A DNA stretch of 64,000 bases from Streptomyces sp. NBC_00461 (GCF_036013935.1 NZ_CP107902.1:4869001-4933000); one strand, 5' to 3'. Shown: positions 42,507 through 53,205, counted from the stretch's first letter. Made by a program: numbers and translations. Notes: generated from the sequence alone by a model not told the origin.

Positions 42507-43382
42507 ATGACTGCCCCCCACCAGCGCAGGGCGCGCTCCGGGAACGATCTCCGGATACTGCGGGCCGCGGTGTTCGCCGCGGTCTGCGTCGTGCTGGCCG
42601 CGGCCGGTCACACCCTCGCCTCCTGCGCCACGGTTCCGCTGTGGACGCTGGGCGCGGGTTTCCTGGGGGCTTTCCTGGTCGCGGCCCCCCTCACGGGACG
42701 CACCCGCTCTCTGCCCGGCACGGTAGCGCTGCTCGCGGTCGGACAGACCGTGCTGCACACGCTGTTCGGACTGGGGCAGCACACGACCGCGGCTCCGGGC
42801 GCAAGTTCGCCGATGTCACTGATGTCGCCGATGTCCTCAATGCGGTCGATGTCCTCGATGGCCGACGCCTCCCTCGTGGAGCGGGCGGCGCGGCTCGTGT
42901 GCGGGACCACGGCGGCGGCGATCAGCCCCGCCCAGGCCCGCAGGATCCTCGCCGACGCGCGGCTCTCGCCGGACACGGCCATGGACATGGGCTCCGTGCA
43001 CCACCCGGCGGACGCCCTGTCCACCACCGGTTCCATGTCCTCGCTGCTGCCGTCCCTGCCGATGCTGCTCAGCCACGTCCTCGCGGCGATCGCCGCCGGC
43101 TGGCTGCTGCGCCGCGGCGACCTGGCCCTGCTGCGGCTCGCGGAACTGTCCACGCTGTCGGCGCAATCGGTCACCGACGGAGCGCTCGTACGATCCCTGC
43201 GCGCGGCGCTCGCGCTGGTGCGCGCCCTGCGGGCCGGCCTCCCGGCCGCGCCCGAAGAGGGCCCGCGCCCGCCGCGCACCGCACTTCTCGCGCCGCCGAA
43301 GCCCCGAACCACCGCGCTCCAGCACACGGTGATCAGACGCGGTCCGCCGGCCGCCGCGCCCGGCCTCGACCTCGCCGCCTGA
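42507..43382 (+). CDS. Met/His-rich membrane protein, possibly copper-related
   Basis: The 291-residue protein has about three membrane segments: two near 18-65 and one near 185-205. The loop between them is rich in Met and His: SPMSLMSPMSSMRSMSSM (about 100-118) and MDMGSVHHPAD (about 150-160). Such clusters bind Cu(I) in copper chaperones and transporters. It is followed by YcnI-like, SCO1-like, PCuAC-like and CopC-CopD genes on the same strand. A role in copper handling is inferred from this; no family is recognised. Confidence 0.7.
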   Translation: MTAPHQRRARSGNDLRILRAAVFAAVCVVLAAAGHTLASCATVPLWTLGAGFLGAFLVAAPLTGRTRSLPGTVALLAVGQTVLHTLFGLGQHTTAAPGASSPMSLMSPMSSMRSMSSMADASLVERAARLVCGTTAAAISPAQARRILADARLSPDTAMDMGSVHHPADALSTTGSMSSLLPSLPMLLSHVLAAIAAGWLLRRGDLALLRLAELSTLSAQSVTDGALVRSLRAALALVRALRAGLPAAPEEGPRPPRTALLAPPKPRTTALQHTVIRRGPPAAAPGLDLAA

Positions 43383-43541
43383 CGCGACGCGACCACCGCT
43401 CCGTATCCACTTCGGATCCACGGGAGAGGGCCGCCGTCGTGCGGCACACGCGCGTGCCCGTTGCGGGCCGACAGGTCACCGCCACGCACGCGTACCTCTC
43501 CCAGCACCAGGAACCTCACTCGAAGTGGAGTGCACCCGTTC

Positions 43542-44297
43542 ATGAAGGCTTCCCGTCTCGCCGTCACCGGCGCCGTCGCCGCCTCTGCCGTCGTCGTCCT
43601 GTCCGCGCCCGCGTTCGCGCACGTCAGCGTGCAGCCCGAGGGCACCGCCGCCAAGGGCGGCTACGCGGTCATCGACTTCAAGGTCCCCAACGAGCGCGAC
43701 GACGCCTCGACGACCAAGGTCGAGGTCAACTTCCCGACCGACCACCCGCTGGCCTCCGCGATGCCGCAGCCGATGGACGGCTGGAAGATCCAGGTCACCA
43801 AGTCCAAGCTGGCCAAGCCGATCGAGATGCACGGCAAGAAGATCAACGAGGCCGTCTCGAAGATCACCTGGACCGCGCAGGGCAAGGGCGTCGAGCCCGG
43901 CTACTTCCAGAAGTTCCCCATCTCCGTGGGCACGTTGCCGGAGGACGCCGACGAACTCGTCTTCAAGGCGCTGCAGACGTACTCCGACAACGAGGTCGTG
44001 CGCTGGATCGAGGTGCAGAAGGACGGCGCGGAGGAGCCCGAGAACCCGGCCCCCGTGCTCGCCCTGTCCGCCGCCTCCGAGGACGGGCACTCGCACGGTT
44101 CGTCGACCGCCGAGGACGCCTCCGCCGACGCCAAGGGCGCCGACTCCAAGGACGCCGAGAACACGGCCGCCGACACCTCCACCGCCGCCGACAGCAGTGA
44201 CACCACCGCACGCGTGCTGGCCGTCGTGGGCATCGTCGTCGGCGCGCTGGGCGTGGCGTACGGCGTGCTCGCCGGCCGTCGGCGCAGCGACGCCTGA
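43542..44297 (+). CDS. YcnI-like (DUF1775) copper-binding exported protein
   Basis: The 251-residue protein has a signal peptide ending in APAFA, leaving His as the first mature residue (HVSVQPEGTAAKGG). The N-terminal His is the copper ligand known for YcnI-type proteins. The DUF1775 domain covers about 27-165. An Asp/Ala/Ser/Thr-rich linker and a C-terminal membrane anchor follow (about 225-245, then RRRSDA). It starts the copper run. The ATG at 43542 is chosen because it begins the signal peptide. Confidence 0.87.
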   Translation: MKASRLAVTGAVAASAVVVLSAPAFAHVSVQPEGTAAKGGYAVIDFKVPNERDDASTTKVEVNFPTDHPLASAMPQPMDGWKIQVTKSKLAKPIEMHGKKINEAVSKITWTAQGKGVEPGYFQKFPISVGTLPEDADELVFKALQTYSDNEVVRWIEVQKDGAEEPENPAPVLALSAASEDGHSHGSSTAEDASADAKGADSKDAENTAADTSTAADSSDTTARVLAVVGIVVGALGVAYGVLAGRRRSDA

Positions 44298-44316
44298 GGC
44301 CTGTTCGTCCGCGTGC

Positions 44317-44354
44317 TGCACCGGGGGCGCAAGCCTGTGCCCGCCCCCGGTGCA
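44317..44354 (+). terminator. hairpin between ycnI-like and SCO1-like genes
   Basis: A perfect 13-bp stem (44317-44329 and 44342-44354) with a 12-nt loop lies 20 bp after the YcnI-like stop and 32 bp before the next ATG. It separates the two transcripts or attenuates readthrough. Confidence 0.75.
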
Positions 44355-44386
44355 CACCGGAGCTCTCACATCTGGGACATTTTTCT

Positions 44387-45040
44387 ATGCGCAAGAAGAC
44401 GTTCGCCACGGCCGCGCTGCTCGCCGCCGCCACTTTGACCCTCTCCGCATGCGGCAGCGGCGACGACAGCAAGTCACCTGTCGCCGTGGTCTCCGAGGAC
44501 ACCTCGCAGAAGGCCGCGACCATCCTCGACAAGCCCTTCGAGAAGCCCGACCTCGTCCTCACCGACACCAAGGGCGAGAAGTACGACTTCCGCAAGGAGA
44601 CCGCGGGCCGGCCGACGCTGATCTACTTCGGCTACACCCACTGCCCCGACATCTGCCCGCTGACGATGAACAACCTCGCCGTCGCCAAGAAGCAGCTGCC
44701 CAAGGCCGAGCAGGACAAGCTGCGGGTCGTGTTCGTCACCACCGACCCCCAGCGGGACACCTCGTCCGAGCTCGGCAAGTGGCTCAAGGGCATCGACCCC
44801 CAGTTCGTCGGCCTGACCGGCGACTTCGCCACCATCCAGGCCGGCGCCCGTACCCTCGGCATCTCCATCGAGCCGACCCACAAGGACAAGAAGACCGGCA
44901 AGACGGTCTCGGTGCACGGCACCCAGGTCATCGCGTTCTCGCCGAAGACCAACGGCGGTTACGTGCTCTACGGCGAGGACGCCACCGTCGGCGACTACAC
45001 CAAGGACCTCCCCAAGATCATCAAGGGAGCGAACCCGTGA
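44387..45040 (+). CDS. SCO1/SenC-family copper chaperone lipoprotein
   Basis: The 217-residue protein begins with a lipoprotein signal (LTLSACGSGDD; Cys about residue 23). It has the thioredoxin-fold copper site HCPDICPLTMN with both Cys residues and the distal His in VHGTQVIAF. SCO proteins deliver copper to the Cu-A site of cytochrome oxidase. It overlaps the PCuAC gene by GTGA. In S. lividans a Sco protein of this kind is linked to oxidase assembly and development. Confidence 0.92.
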   Translation: MRKKTFATAALLAAATLTLSACGSGDDSKSPVAVVSEDTSQKAATILDKPFEKPDLVLTDTKGEKYDFRKETAGRPTLIYFGYTHCPDICPLTMNNLAVAKKQLPKAEQDKLRVVFVTTDPQRDTSSELGKWLKGIDPQFVGLTGDFATIQAGARTLGISIEPTHKDKKTGKTVSVHGTQVIAFSPKTNGGYVLYGEDATVGDYTKDLPKIIKGANP

Positions 45041-45492
45041 GGCACCTGGCCGTGCCCGCCGCGGTCATGGTGGGCGCACTGGCTCTGACCCTGACGGGCT
45101 GCGGCGGCTCCGACGACGCGAAGGCCGAACTGTCCGTCAGCTCCTCCTACATGCCCCAGCCCGTCTCCGACATGGCCGCGGGCTTCCTCACCATCGCCAA
45201 CAAGGGTGGCGCCGCGGACGACCTGACCTCCGTCACCAGCGACGCCGCGGGCAGTGTCACCATCCACCGGACGGTCGGGCAGTCCATGGAGGAGGTCAAG
45301 TCCCTGGATGTCCCCGCACACGGTCAACTCGTGTTCAAGAGCGGCGGCAACCATCTGATGTTCGAGAACCTGAAGTGGCAGCCGAAGCAGGGCCAGAAGG
45401 TGACCGTCGAACTCCACTTCGCCAAGGCCGGCCCGATCAAGGCTGAGATACCGGTGAAGTCCGCCACGTACAACCCCGCGACCGGACACTGA
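45037..45492 (+). CDS. PCuAC-type periplasmic copper chaperone lipoprotein
   Basis: The 151-residue protein has a lipoprotein signal ([11 protein letters not shown]). It carries the PCuAC copper site pattern: His in [10 protein letters not shown] with Met ten residues on, and NHLMF about 20 residues later. It should pass Cu(I) to the SCO protein or the oxidase. The GTG start at 45037 overlaps the previous stop. It resembles the S. lividans extracellular chaperone called ECuC, from memory. Confidence 0.9.
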   Translation: MRHLAVPAAVMVGALALTLTGCGGSDDAKAELSVSSSYMPQPVSDMAAGFLTIANKGGAADDLTSVTSDAAGSVTIHRTVGQSMEEVKSLDVPAHGQLVFKSGGNHLMFENLKWQPKQGQKVTVELHFAKAGPIKAEIPVKSATYNPATGH

Positions 45493-45505
45493 GGGAGGGA
45501 CCACC

Positions 45506-47635
45506 ATGACGCAGACCATCACCCCCCGCCGTATGCGGACCCTGGTGCTGCTGTTCCTGGCCGTCGTCGGCGTGCTCCTCGCCGGTGCCGGACCGGCTTC
45601 CGCGCACGCCGCGCTGACCGGCAGCGACCCCGCGCAGGGGGTGGTGGTCGACAAGGCACCCGACCAGGTCACGCTCACCTTCTCCGAGAAGGTCGCCACG
45701 TCCGACGAGTCGCTGCGCGTACTCGACCCCAAGGGCAAGCGCGTCGACTACGGCAAGCCGTCCAACGTGAGCGGCACCTCGTACGCCGTGCGGCTGCACA
45801 GCGGCCTGCCCGACGGCACCTACACGGTGGCCTGGCAGGTCGTCTCGGCGGACAGCCACCCCGTCGCCGGGGCCTTCACCTTCTCCATCGGCGCCCCCTC
45901 CCTGACCAGCGTCTCGGTCACCGACCAGACGGTGGGCGGCGGGGTCGTCGGCTGGCTGTACGGCTTCGGACGGTACGTGTCCTACGCCGGCTTCATCGTC
46001 ATGGTCGGCGGCGCCGCCTTCGTCCTCGCCTGCTGGCAGCGCGGTTCCGGCGTACGGTCCCTGCAGCGGTTCGTGGTCTCCGGCTGGCTGGCGCTCACCT
46101 CGGCCACCCTCCTGCTGCTGCTTCTGCGCGGCTCCTACACCAGCTCCGGCAAGGTCGGCGACATCTTCGACCTGAGCCTGCTCGGGCAGGTGCTGCAGAC
46201 CAAGTCGGGCGCGGCGCTGGTCTCGCGGCTGCTGCTGCTCGCCGCGGCGGCGCTGTTCATCGCCGTGCTCTTCGGCGCGTACGACAAGCGTGAGGACGAG
46301 GAGAAGCGGGATCTGACCTTCGGGCTCGCGATCGGCGGATTCGTCGTGTCCGCCGGTCTCGCGGCGAGCTGGGCGATGGCCGAGCACGCCTCGACCGGGC
46401 TCCAGCCCGGTATCGCGATGCCGGTCGACGTCGTCCACCTGCTGGCGGTCGCGGCCTGGCTGGGCGGCCTGAGCGCGCTCCTCGTGGCGCTGTACCGGTC
46501 GGACATCCCGGTCGACTCCTCGGCCGTACGCCGCTTCTCGCAGGTCGCCTTCTCCAGCGTCGTCGCCCTGGTCGCGACCGGCGTCTACCAGTCCTGGCGC
46601 CAGCTCGGCTCCTGGTCGGCCTTCACCGACACCACGTACGGACAGCTGCTCCTCGTCAAGATCGGTCTCGTGGTGCTGCTGGTGGGCATCGCGTCGATCT
46701 CCCGGCGTTGGACGGCACGGCTGGCGGACACGGCCGTACTGACGCCGCGCCGAGGGAAGGACTCGGGCGCGGAGGAGGCGGGCGCTGAGGAGGCGGGCGC
46801 TGAGGTTGCGGCCGAGGGCGACGCCCCGGGCGAGAAGGAGCCGGCGGCCGCCCGGGCGGGGGCCGGCTCGACGAAGACGGCGACGGCGGCGGCGTCCGGC
46901 GAGGCCCGGGGCTCTGGTGGCTCCGGTGATGCCGGTGATGCCGGTGGCTCCGGTGGCTCCGGTGGCTCCGGTGGCTCCGGTGGCTCCGGTGGCTCCGGTG
47001 GCTCCGGTGGCTCCGAAGACCCCGCCGACCGCGAGCGCGCCGTCCAACTCGCGCGCCAGCAGGCCGCCGTGGACACGGCTCGGCAGAAGCGGCAGCGTGA
47101 CGCCGACCCCAGCCGCTTCGGGCTGCGGCGTTCCGTGCTCGCCGAGGCCGGTGTCGCCGTGGTCCTGCTCGCCGTCACCACCGTACTGACGCAGACCGAG
47201 CCCGGTCGCACCGAGCAGGAGGCCAAGGCGACCACGTCGTCGTCCTCGTCCTCGTCGTCCTCGTCCTCCTCCTCCACGTCCGACTCGTCGTCCGGCGCGC
47301 TGACGCTGACCATGCCCTTCAACACGGGTGGCACCGACGGCAAGGGCGTCGTGTCGGTCGACTTCGACCCCGCGCGCGTGGGCGGCAACGAGATGCACGT
47401 CTACGTCACCCGGCCCAACGGGCGGGCCTTCGACATCCCCGAGGTGAAGGTCGCCTTCACGCTTGAGGCGAAGAAGATCGGGCCACTGCCCGTCACCCCC
47501 GACCATGTCGCCACGGGACACTGGTCGGCGAGCGGAGTGCAGATCCCCATGGCCGGCGACTGGAAGATCGCCGTGACCGTGCGCACCTCCGACATCGACC
47601 AGGCGACCGTCTCCAAGAACGCGCAGATCGGCTGA
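45506..47635 (+). CDS. CopC-CopD fusion, copper import/resistance protein
   Basis: The 709-residue protein has a signal peptide ending in ASA, a CopC domain starting with His ([12 protein letters not shown]; second His in SADSHPVAG), then a CopD membrane part with about eight segments (about 150-410). An unusual linker follows with a GGSGGSGGS run encoded by perfect 9-bp DNA repeats (about 46930-47010). Next are a membrane segment, a poly-Ser run near 575-590 and a YtkA-like C-terminal domain. It moves or binds copper at the membrane. Confidence 0.87.
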   Translation: MTQTITPRRMRTLVLLFLAVVGVLLAGAGPASAHAALTGSDPAQGVVVDKAPDQVTLTFSEKVATSDESLRVLDPKGKRVDYGKPSNVSGTSYAVRLHSGLPDGTYTVAWQVVSADSHPVAGAFTFSIGAPSLTSVSVTDQTVGGGVVGWLYGFGRYVSYAGFIVMVGGAAFVLACWQRGSGVRSLQRFVVSGWLALTSATLLLLLLRGSYTSSGKVGDIFDLSLLGQVLQTKSGAALVSRLLLLAAAALFIAVLFGAYDKREDEEKRDLTFGLAIGGFVVSAGLAASWAMAEHASTGLQPGIAMPVDVVHLLAVAAWLGGLSALLVALYRSDIPVDSSAVRRFSQVAFSSVVALVATGVYQSWRQLGSWSAFTDTTYGQLLLVKIGLVVLLVGIASISRRWTARLADTAVLTPRRGKDSGAEEAGAEEAGAEVAAEGDAPGEKEPAAARAGAGSTKTATAAASGEARGSGGSGDAGDAGGSGGSGGSGGSGGSGGSGGSGGSEDPADRERAVQLARQQAAVDTARQKRQRDADPSRFGLRRSVLAEAGVAVVLLAVTTVLTQTEPGRTEQEAKATTSSSSSSSSSSSSSTSDSSSGALTLTMPFNTGGTDGKGVVSVDFDPARVGGNEMHVYVTRPNGRAFDIPEVKVAFTLEAKKIGPLPVTPDHVATGHWSASGVQIPMAGDWKIAVTVRTSDIDQATVSKNAQIG

Positions 47636-47643
47636 ACCGCACC

Positions 47644-48942
47644 ATGGCTGAACAGTCCATTCCGGAGGCACGCACTCCCAAGGCACCGCCGGCCGAGGCC
47701 GCTGACGGGAACGCGTCCCCCGGAGACGGCATGTCTCGACGGAAACTGCTCGGCACCGCCGGCGCCACCGGGCTCGTGCTCGGCGCGGCCGGCGGCGCCG
47801 TGGGGTATGCCGCCGCTCCCTCCGGGGCCACCCCGCTCAGCTCACTCGGCTCCGACCGGGCGATGTTTCACGGGAAACATCAGCCCGGCATCACCGAAGG
47901 TCTCCAGGCCCGCGGCCATCTCGTCGCCTTCGACCTGGCGGCGGGCGCGGGCCGCAAGGAGGCGGCCGCACTGCTGCGCCGCTGGTCGGTGACGGCCGAG
48001 CGCCTGATGAGCGGCGAGGCGGCGGCGCACGACGACACTGACGTGGCCCGCGATGCCGGCCCGTCGTCGCTCACCCTCACCTTCGGCCTCGGCCACAGCT
48101 TCTTCTCCCGCACCGGTCTGGAGAAGCAGCGCCCGGTCTCCCTCGACCCGCTGCCCGACTTCTCCTCCGACCACCTCGACAAGGCCCGCAGCAACGGCGA
48201 CCTGTGGGTGCAGATCGGCGCCGACGACGCCCTGGTGGCCTTCCACGCCCTGCGCGCGATCCAGAAGGACGCGGGCAGCGCGGCCCGCATCCGCTGGCAG
48301 ATGAACGGCTTCAACCGCACCCCGGGCGCCACCGCGCACACCATGACGGCCCGCAACCTCATGGGCCAGCTGGACGGCACGCGCAACCCGAAGCCGGCCG
48401 AGTCCGACTTCGACAAGCGGATCTTCGTTCCGTCCTCGGGCGCGAACGCCCCGGCCTGGATGGCGAACGGCTCCTACGCCGTCGTCCGCCGCATCCGCAT
48501 GCTCCTCGACGACTGGGAGAAGCTCTCGCTCACGACCCAGGAGAACGTCATCGGACGCCGGAAGGCCGATGGGGCGCCCCTGTCGGGCGGCACGGAGACG
48601 ACCCCGATGGACCTCGACAAGGCCGACTCCAAGGGGGAGTACGTCGTCCCGGTGAACGCCCACGCCCGCATCACGCGCCCCGACCAGAACGGCGGGGCGG
48701 CCATCCTGCGGCGCCCGTTCTCGTACCACGACGGCTTCGACGCGGACGGGGTGCCAGACGCGGGCCTGCTCTTCGTCTGCTGGCAGGCCGACCCGCTGCA
48801 GGGCTTCGTCCCCCTCCAGCGCAAGCTCGACCGGGGCGACGCGCTGTCGAAGTACATCCGCCACGAGGCGAGCGGTCTGTTCGCCGTGCCGGGCGGGGCG
48901 GCGAAGGGCGAGTACGTGGGGCAGCGGCTGCTGGAGGGGTGA
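47644..48942 (+). CDS. dtpA: Tat-exported DyP-type haem peroxidase (DtpA-like)
   Basis: The 432-residue protein has a Tat signal ([10 protein letters not shown], about residues 31-60). DyP motifs are GQLDGTRNP (distal Asp and GTRNP signature), the proximal His in NAHARIT and a distal Arg in [10 protein letters not shown]. It reduces peroxide at the cell surface and probably oxidises extracellular or copper-linked substrates. It lies 8 bp after the CopC-CopD gene. In S. lividans the DtpA peroxidase is encoded with sco and ecuC-type genes; the symbol follows that. Confidence 0.88.
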   Translation: MAEQSIPEARTPKAPPAEAADGNASPGDGMSRRKLLGTAGATGLVLGAAGGAVGYAAAPSGATPLSSLGSDRAMFHGKHQPGITEGLQARGHLVAFDLAAGAGRKEAAALLRRWSVTAERLMSGEAAAHDDTDVARDAGPSSLTLTFGLGHSFFSRTGLEKQRPVSLDPLPDFSSDHLDKARSNGDLWVQIGADDALVAFHALRAIQKDAGSAARIRWQMNGFNRTPGATAHTMTARNLMGQLDGTRNPKPAESDFDKRIFVPSSGANAPAWMANGSYAVVRRIRMLLDDWEKLSLTTQENVIGRRKADGAPLSGGTETTPMDLDKADSKGEYVVPVNAHARITRPDQNGGAAILRRPFSYHDGFDADGVPDAGLLFVCWQADPLQGFVPLQRKLDRGDALSKYIRHEASGLFAVPGGAAKGEYVGQRLLEG

Positions 48943-49033
48943 GGGCCGGGACGGGAGCCGGGCGGGAGCCCACGGGCGGGGCCCTGCTGAGACGGGTGAG
49001 CCGCGCTTTCGTAAGGCCCATTAGGGTGAGGTC

Positions 49034-49966
49034 ATGCCAGCGAGCTACGCGTATCTCGGTCCCGAGGGCACCTTCACCGAAGCCGCCCTGCGCACCCTTC
49101 CCGAGACGGCCACCCGGGAACTGGTCCCGTACGTGTCCGTCCAGTCCGCGCTCGACGCGGTCCGCGCCGGTGAGGCCGAGGCCGCGTTCGTGCCGATCGA
49201 GAACTCCGTCGAGGGCGGCATCACCACCACCCTGGACGAGCTGGTCGCGGGCGCCCCGCTGATGATCTACCGCGAGGTGCTGCTGTCGATCACCTTCGCG
49301 CTGCTGGTCAGGCCGGGCACCAGGCTCTCCGACGTCAAGACGGTCTCCGCGCACCCGGCCGCCCAGCCGCAGGTGCGCAACTGGCTCAGGAACAACCTCC
49401 CGGACGCCCACTGGGAGTCGGCCGCCTCGAACGCGGACGCCGCCCGGCTGGTCCAGGAGGGCCAGTACGACGCGGCCTTCGCCGGCGAGTTCGCCGCCGC
49501 CCTGTACGGCCTGGAGGCGCTGGAGACCGGCATCCACGACGCCGAGAACGCTCAGACACGCTTCGTGCTGGTCGGCCGACCTGCCCGGCCCGCGGCGCCG
49601 ACCGGCGCGGACAAGACATCCGTCGTGCTGTGGCAGCGCGACGACCACCCCGGCGGCCTGCGCGACCTGCTCGACGAGTTCGCCACCCGCGGCATCAACC
49701 TGATGCTGCTGCAGTCGCGGCCCACCGGCGCCGGCATCGGCAACTACTGCTTCTGCATCGACGCGGAGGGCCATATCTCCGACCGCCGGGTGGCCGAGAC
49801 CCTGATGGGGCTCAAGCGGATCTGCCTGGAAGTGCGGTTCCTGGGTTCGTACCCGCGTGCGGACATCGGCGTCGAGGACGTACGCGCGCTGTGGCGGGGG
49901 ACGTCCGACGAGGACTTCGTCGCGGCCTCGGACTGGGTGGCGCGCTGCCAGGACGGCCGTTTCTAG
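49034..49966 (+). CDS. pheA: prephenate dehydratase
   Basis: The 310-residue protein converts prephenate to phenylpyruvate for phenylalanine synthesis. The catalytic domain (about 1-185) begins YAYLGPEGTFTEAAL and has the NAQTRFVLVG motif with the catalytic Thr. The ACT domain (about 200-285) has GGLRDLLDEFATRGINL and QSRPTG (normally ESRP), the Phe-binding region. Its length fits monofunctional bacterial enzymes. Confidence 0.94.
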   Translation: MPASYAYLGPEGTFTEAALRTLPETATRELVPYVSVQSALDAVRAGEAEAAFVPIENSVEGGITTTLDELVAGAPLMIYREVLLSITFALLVRPGTRLSDVKTVSAHPAAQPQVRNWLRNNLPDAHWESAASNADAARLVQEGQYDAAFAGEFAAALYGLEALETGIHDAENAQTRFVLVGRPARPAAPTGADKTSVVLWQRDDHPGGLRDLLDEFATRGINLMLLQSRPTGAGIGNYCFCIDAEGHISDRRVAETLMGLKRICLEVRFLGSYPRADIGVEDVRALWRGTSDEDFVAASDWVARCQDGRF

Positions 49967-50530
49967 CCCAACCGTCCAGTCTGCCCAGGGGCACGACCGG
50001 CCAGTCCTACCTGCAGATTTTCGTTGTCCACAGGAGTTATCCACAGGCAGGCTTCTCGACCTGGGGACAAGTCGACACCCATGCGTCACTCGGTCGACAA
50101 ATCGGCCTACAGGCCCCTCTCGCGTCCACCGGCCCCCATGTCACCGTTCGTCCACTCGTTTCCTTTAGGCAATCCTTTGGAGCGACCTGTTTCCACTCGA
50201 AAGTGGTGGTAAAGCAGGGTCTGCGCTGGGAATCCAGGGTGTGACGGAGCAGTTTCGGAGTGATCAATTCCGAAATCCACAGACCGTCCGCACACCCTGT
50301 GGATAACTCTTCGGGGGTTGTGGACCGCTGTGGACAACCGAGCGCCAAGTCCCTTTCCCCACAAGGGAATCGAGTCAACCAGACGCCGACGACCTGCCCC
50401 GTTCCAGGGAGTGAGACACCTTTTGTTGACACTGTGCGCAATTCGCACATAACGGAACGTAAGACACATTTGCCAACCGTTGGGAATAGTGAGTCGTGGG
50501 CCGTATGCCCGCACCGGTAGCCTTGACCGC
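49967..50530. promoter_or_regulatory. pheA-serS intergenic region with DnaA-box cluster
   Basis: This 564-bp gap has no gene. It holds exact DnaA boxes: TTGTCCACA (50024-50032), TTATCCACA (50037-50045), TGTGGATAA (50298-50306) and TGTGGACAA (50329-50337). Weaker boxes include TGTGGACCG (50319-50327) and AAATCCACA (50273-50281). The two pairs lie about 250 bp apart in opposite orientation. The serS promoter and leader must also lie here. DnaA titration or a datA/DARS-like function is the likely meaning. Confidence 0.75.
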
Positions 50531-51808
50531 GTGATTGACCTTCGCCTGCTCCGTGAGGACCCCGACCGTGTGCGCGCGTCCCAGCGTGCCCGTGGAGAGG
50601 ACGTCGCGCTCGTCGACGCTCTCCTGTCTGCCGACGAGCGGCGCAGGTCGTCCGGCGTCCGCTTCGACGAGCTGCGTTCCGAGCAGAAGGCGCTCGGCAA
50701 GCTCATCCCCAAGGCCTCCGGCGACGAGAAGGCGGAGCTGCTGAAGCAGACGGGCCGGCTCGCCGCCGACGTCAAGGCGGCCGACGCCGAGCAGCACGAG
50801 GCGGACGAGGAGACCAAGCGGCTTCTGCTCCAGCTCGGCAACCTCATCCACCCGGACGTCCCGGTCGGCGGCGAGGAGGACTTCGTCGTCCTGGAGACGC
50901 ACGGCACCATCCGCGACTTCGCCGCCGAGGGCTTCGAGCCCAAGGACCACCTGGAGCTCGGCGAGGCGCTGGGCGCCATCGACGTCGAGCGCGGCGCCAA
51001 GGTGTCGGGCTCCCGCTTCTACTACCTGACGGGCGTCGGCGCCCTCCTGGAACTGGCGCTGGTCAACGCCGCGATCGCGCAGGCCACCGAGGCGGGCTTC
51101 GTCCCGATGCTCACCCCCGCGCTGGTCCGCCCGCGCGCCATGGAGGGCACCGGCTTCCTCGGCCAGGCCGCGGAGAACGTCTACCACCTGGAGAAGGACG
51201 ACTACTACCTGGTCGGCACCTCCGAGGTCCCGCTCGCCGCGTACCACATGGACGAGATCCTCGACGCGGACAAGCTGCCGCTGCGCTACGCCGGCTTCTC
51301 GCCGTGCTTCCGCCGCGAGGCCGGGACGTACGGCAAGGACACCCGGGGCATCTTCCGCGTGCACCAGTTCGACAAGGTCGAGATGTTCTCGTACGTCGCC
51401 CCCGAGGACGCGGAGAACGAGCACCGGCGGCTCCTGGAGTGGGAGAAGCAGTGGCTCACCGGCCTGGAACTGCCCTTCCAGGTCATCGACGTCGCCTCCG
51501 GCGACCTGGGCGCCTCGGCGTCCCGCAAGTACGACTGCGAGGCGTGGATCCCCACGCAGGGCAAGTACCGCGAGCTGACCTCGGCCTCCAACTGCGACGG
51601 CTTCCAGGCACGCCGGCTGTCCGTCCGCATGCGCGACGGCAAGAAGGTGCAGCCGCTGGCGACGCTCAACGGCACGCTGTGCGCCGTACCGCGCACGATC
51701 GTGGCGATCCTGGAGAACCACCAGCAGGCCGACGGCTCGGTGTACGTGCCGAAGGTGCTGCGCCCGTTCCTGGGCGGCCGGGAGGTCCTGGAGCCGATCG
51801 CCAGGTGA
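50531..51808 (+). CDS. serS: seryl-tRNA synthetase
   Basis: The 425-residue class II synthetase charges tRNA-Ser. It has an N-terminal coiled-coil arm (about 1-105) that contacts the long variable arm. Motif 2 reads [31 protein letters not shown] and motif 3 lies in [17 protein letters not shown]. The GTG at 50531 gives the conserved start [12 protein letters not shown]. It overlaps the HAD phosphatase gene by GTGA. Confidence 0.95.
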   Translation: MIDLRLLREDPDRVRASQRARGEDVALVDALLSADERRRSSGVRFDELRSEQKALGKLIPKASGDEKAELLKQTGRLAADVKAADAEQHEADEETKRLLLQLGNLIHPDVPVGGEEDFVVLETHGTIRDFAAEGFEPKDHLELGEALGAIDVERGAKVSGSRFYYLTGVGALLELALVNAAIAQATEAGFVPMLTPALVRPRAMEGTGFLGQAAENVYHLEKDDYYLVGTSEVPLAAYHMDEILDADKLPLRYAGFSPCFRREAGTYGKDTRGIFRVHQFDKVEMFSYVAPEDAENEHRRLLEWEKQWLTGLELPFQVIDVASGDLGASASRKYDCEAWIPTQGKYRELTSASNCDGFQARRLSVRMRDGKKVQPLATLNGTLCAVPRTIVAILENHQQADGSVYVPKVLRPFLGGREVLEPIAR

Positions 51809-52623
51809 GCGACGCGTCTCCCGTCAAGGGCTTCCCGTACCGGCTGATCGCGACCGATCTCGACGGCACGCTCCTGCGCTCCGACGAGTCGGTCTCACAG
51901 CGCACCCGTGACACGCTCGCCGCGGCCACCGCGGCGGGCGCCGCGCACATCGTCGTCACCGGCCGCGCGGTCCCCTGGACCCGGCACATCCTCGACGACC
52001 TCGGCTACCAGGGCCTCGCGGTCTGCGGCCAGGGCGCCCAGGTGTACGACGCCGGCTCGCACCGCCTGCTGACGTCGGTCACCCTGGACCGGCAGCTGGC
52101 GGGCGTGGCCCTGGCCAAGATCGAGGCGGAGGTCGGCCCGCTGTACCTGGCGGCCAGCCGTGACGGTCTGGACGGCGATGTGCTGGTGGGGCCGGGCTAC
52201 GCGGTCACCGGCAGCCTTCCGTCGACCCCGTTCACGAACGCGTCCGACCTGTGGACCGCCCCGCTGAACAAGATCTACATACAGCACCCTGAGCTGTCCG
52301 ACGACGCCCTCGCCGAGGCGGCCCGCCGGGCGGCGGGCGGCTTCGTCACGGTGGCGATGGCGGGCGAGGGCATCGTCGAACTGCTGCCGCTGGGTCTGTC
52401 CAAGGCGACGGGCCTCTCGCTGGCCGCCCGCCGCCTGGGCGTCAAGGCGGCGGACACGATCGCCTTCGGCGACATGCCGAACGACATCCCGATGTTCGCC
52501 TGGGCAGCGCGGGGCGTGGCCATGGCCAACGCCCACGAGGAACTGAAGGCAGTGGCGGACGAGGTGACGTCGTCGAACGAGGAGGACGGCATCGCCGTCG
52601 TACTGGACCGCCTGCTCGCATAG
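51805..52623 (+). CDS. HAD-superfamily hydrolase, Cof type
   Basis: The 272-residue protein has the HAD motifs: [14 protein letters not shown] (nucleophile Asp), VVTGRA, the Lys in LSKATGLSL and the acidic [10 protein letters not shown]. The large cap marks the Cof/IIB subfamily of sugar or cofactor phosphatases. Substrate unknown. A second gene of the same type lies at 62766-63635. The start GTG overlaps the serS stop. Confidence 0.87.
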   Translation: MSDASPVKGFPYRLIATDLDGTLLRSDESVSQRTRDTLAAATAAGAAHIVVTGRAVPWTRHILDDLGYQGLAVCGQGAQVYDAGSHRLLTSVTLDRQLAGVALAKIEAEVGPLYLAASRDGLDGDVLVGPGYAVTGSLPSTPFTNASDLWTAPLNKIYIQHPELSDDALAEAARRAAGGFVTVAMAGEGIVELLPLGLSKATGLSLAARRLGVKAADTIAFGDMPNDIPMFAWAARGVAMANAHEELKAVADEVTSSNEEDGIAVVLDRLLA

Positions 52624-52638
52624 GCGCGGACAGACATG

Positions 52639-52714
52639 CCGCTGGGGCGGTGCGGGTGGGCGCCGTGGCACCTGGTGATGCCGGACTGCGCAACCGACCC
52701 GTCCGCCCCAGCGG
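52639..52714. repeat. long-range inverted repeat after the HAD gene
   Basis: CCGCTGGGGCGG (52639-52650) and CCGCCCCAGCGG (52703-52714) are exact inverted copies, 52 bp apart, starting 16 bp after the HAD stop. They could form a terminator-like structure. The rest of the 381-bp gap to 53005 shows no recognisable gene. Confidence 0.5.
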
Positions 52715-53004
52715 AGGATGCCCCCTGCGACGGGGGCGACGGGGAAGGCGGCCCACGCAAGCGCAGCGCGCGTCGCGTGCTCGAAGCGGCCGCCCCGGGC
52801 AACTCCCTGTGCGATACGGGGTCGACGGTGGGGTAACTACACCGGAACCCGCCGCGGGCTGCCCTGTCGGGAGCTGGACGAACTGTCGTGCATGGACACC
52901 GTCCCGCTCCTCTCCCTGAACGTGGCGCCGGATCGTCGTCCGGCGACGGGGACACAACCACTGTGCCGGTACGACGAGTTGGACGCCACCGAATTAGTGC
53001 GAGG

Positions 53005-53205
53005 TCAGCGGCGTCGCCACCGCCGGCGCCGCCCCTTGCTGAAGAACCACCCTGCGGGCGGCTCGTCCGAGCGCCAGGGCTGCGGCTCGGGCTTCTCCTC
53101 GCGCCAGCGCGCGGCCAGCATGCGGGCACGGGCGGACGGCTCGGACGTCTCGGCGCCCTGTACGAAGTCCTCGTCCAGCACCAGGTCGTCCCAGTCGTCC
53201 GCCAT
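53005..53205 (-). CDS. small hypothetical protein
   Basis: The 66-residue protein has an acidic N-terminus (MADDWDDLVLDEDFV), a middle AARWREEKPE.QPWRSDEPPAGWFF part and a very basic Arg-rich tail. It has codon bias like real genes and no membrane segment. The pattern resembles a small protein conserved across Streptomyces, but I cannot name a function. It is downstream of the ABC genes on the same strand. Confidence 0.6.
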   Translation of the reverse strand: MADDWDDLVLDEDFVQGAETSEPSARARMLAARWREEKPEPQPWRSDEPPAGWFFSKGRRRRWRRR

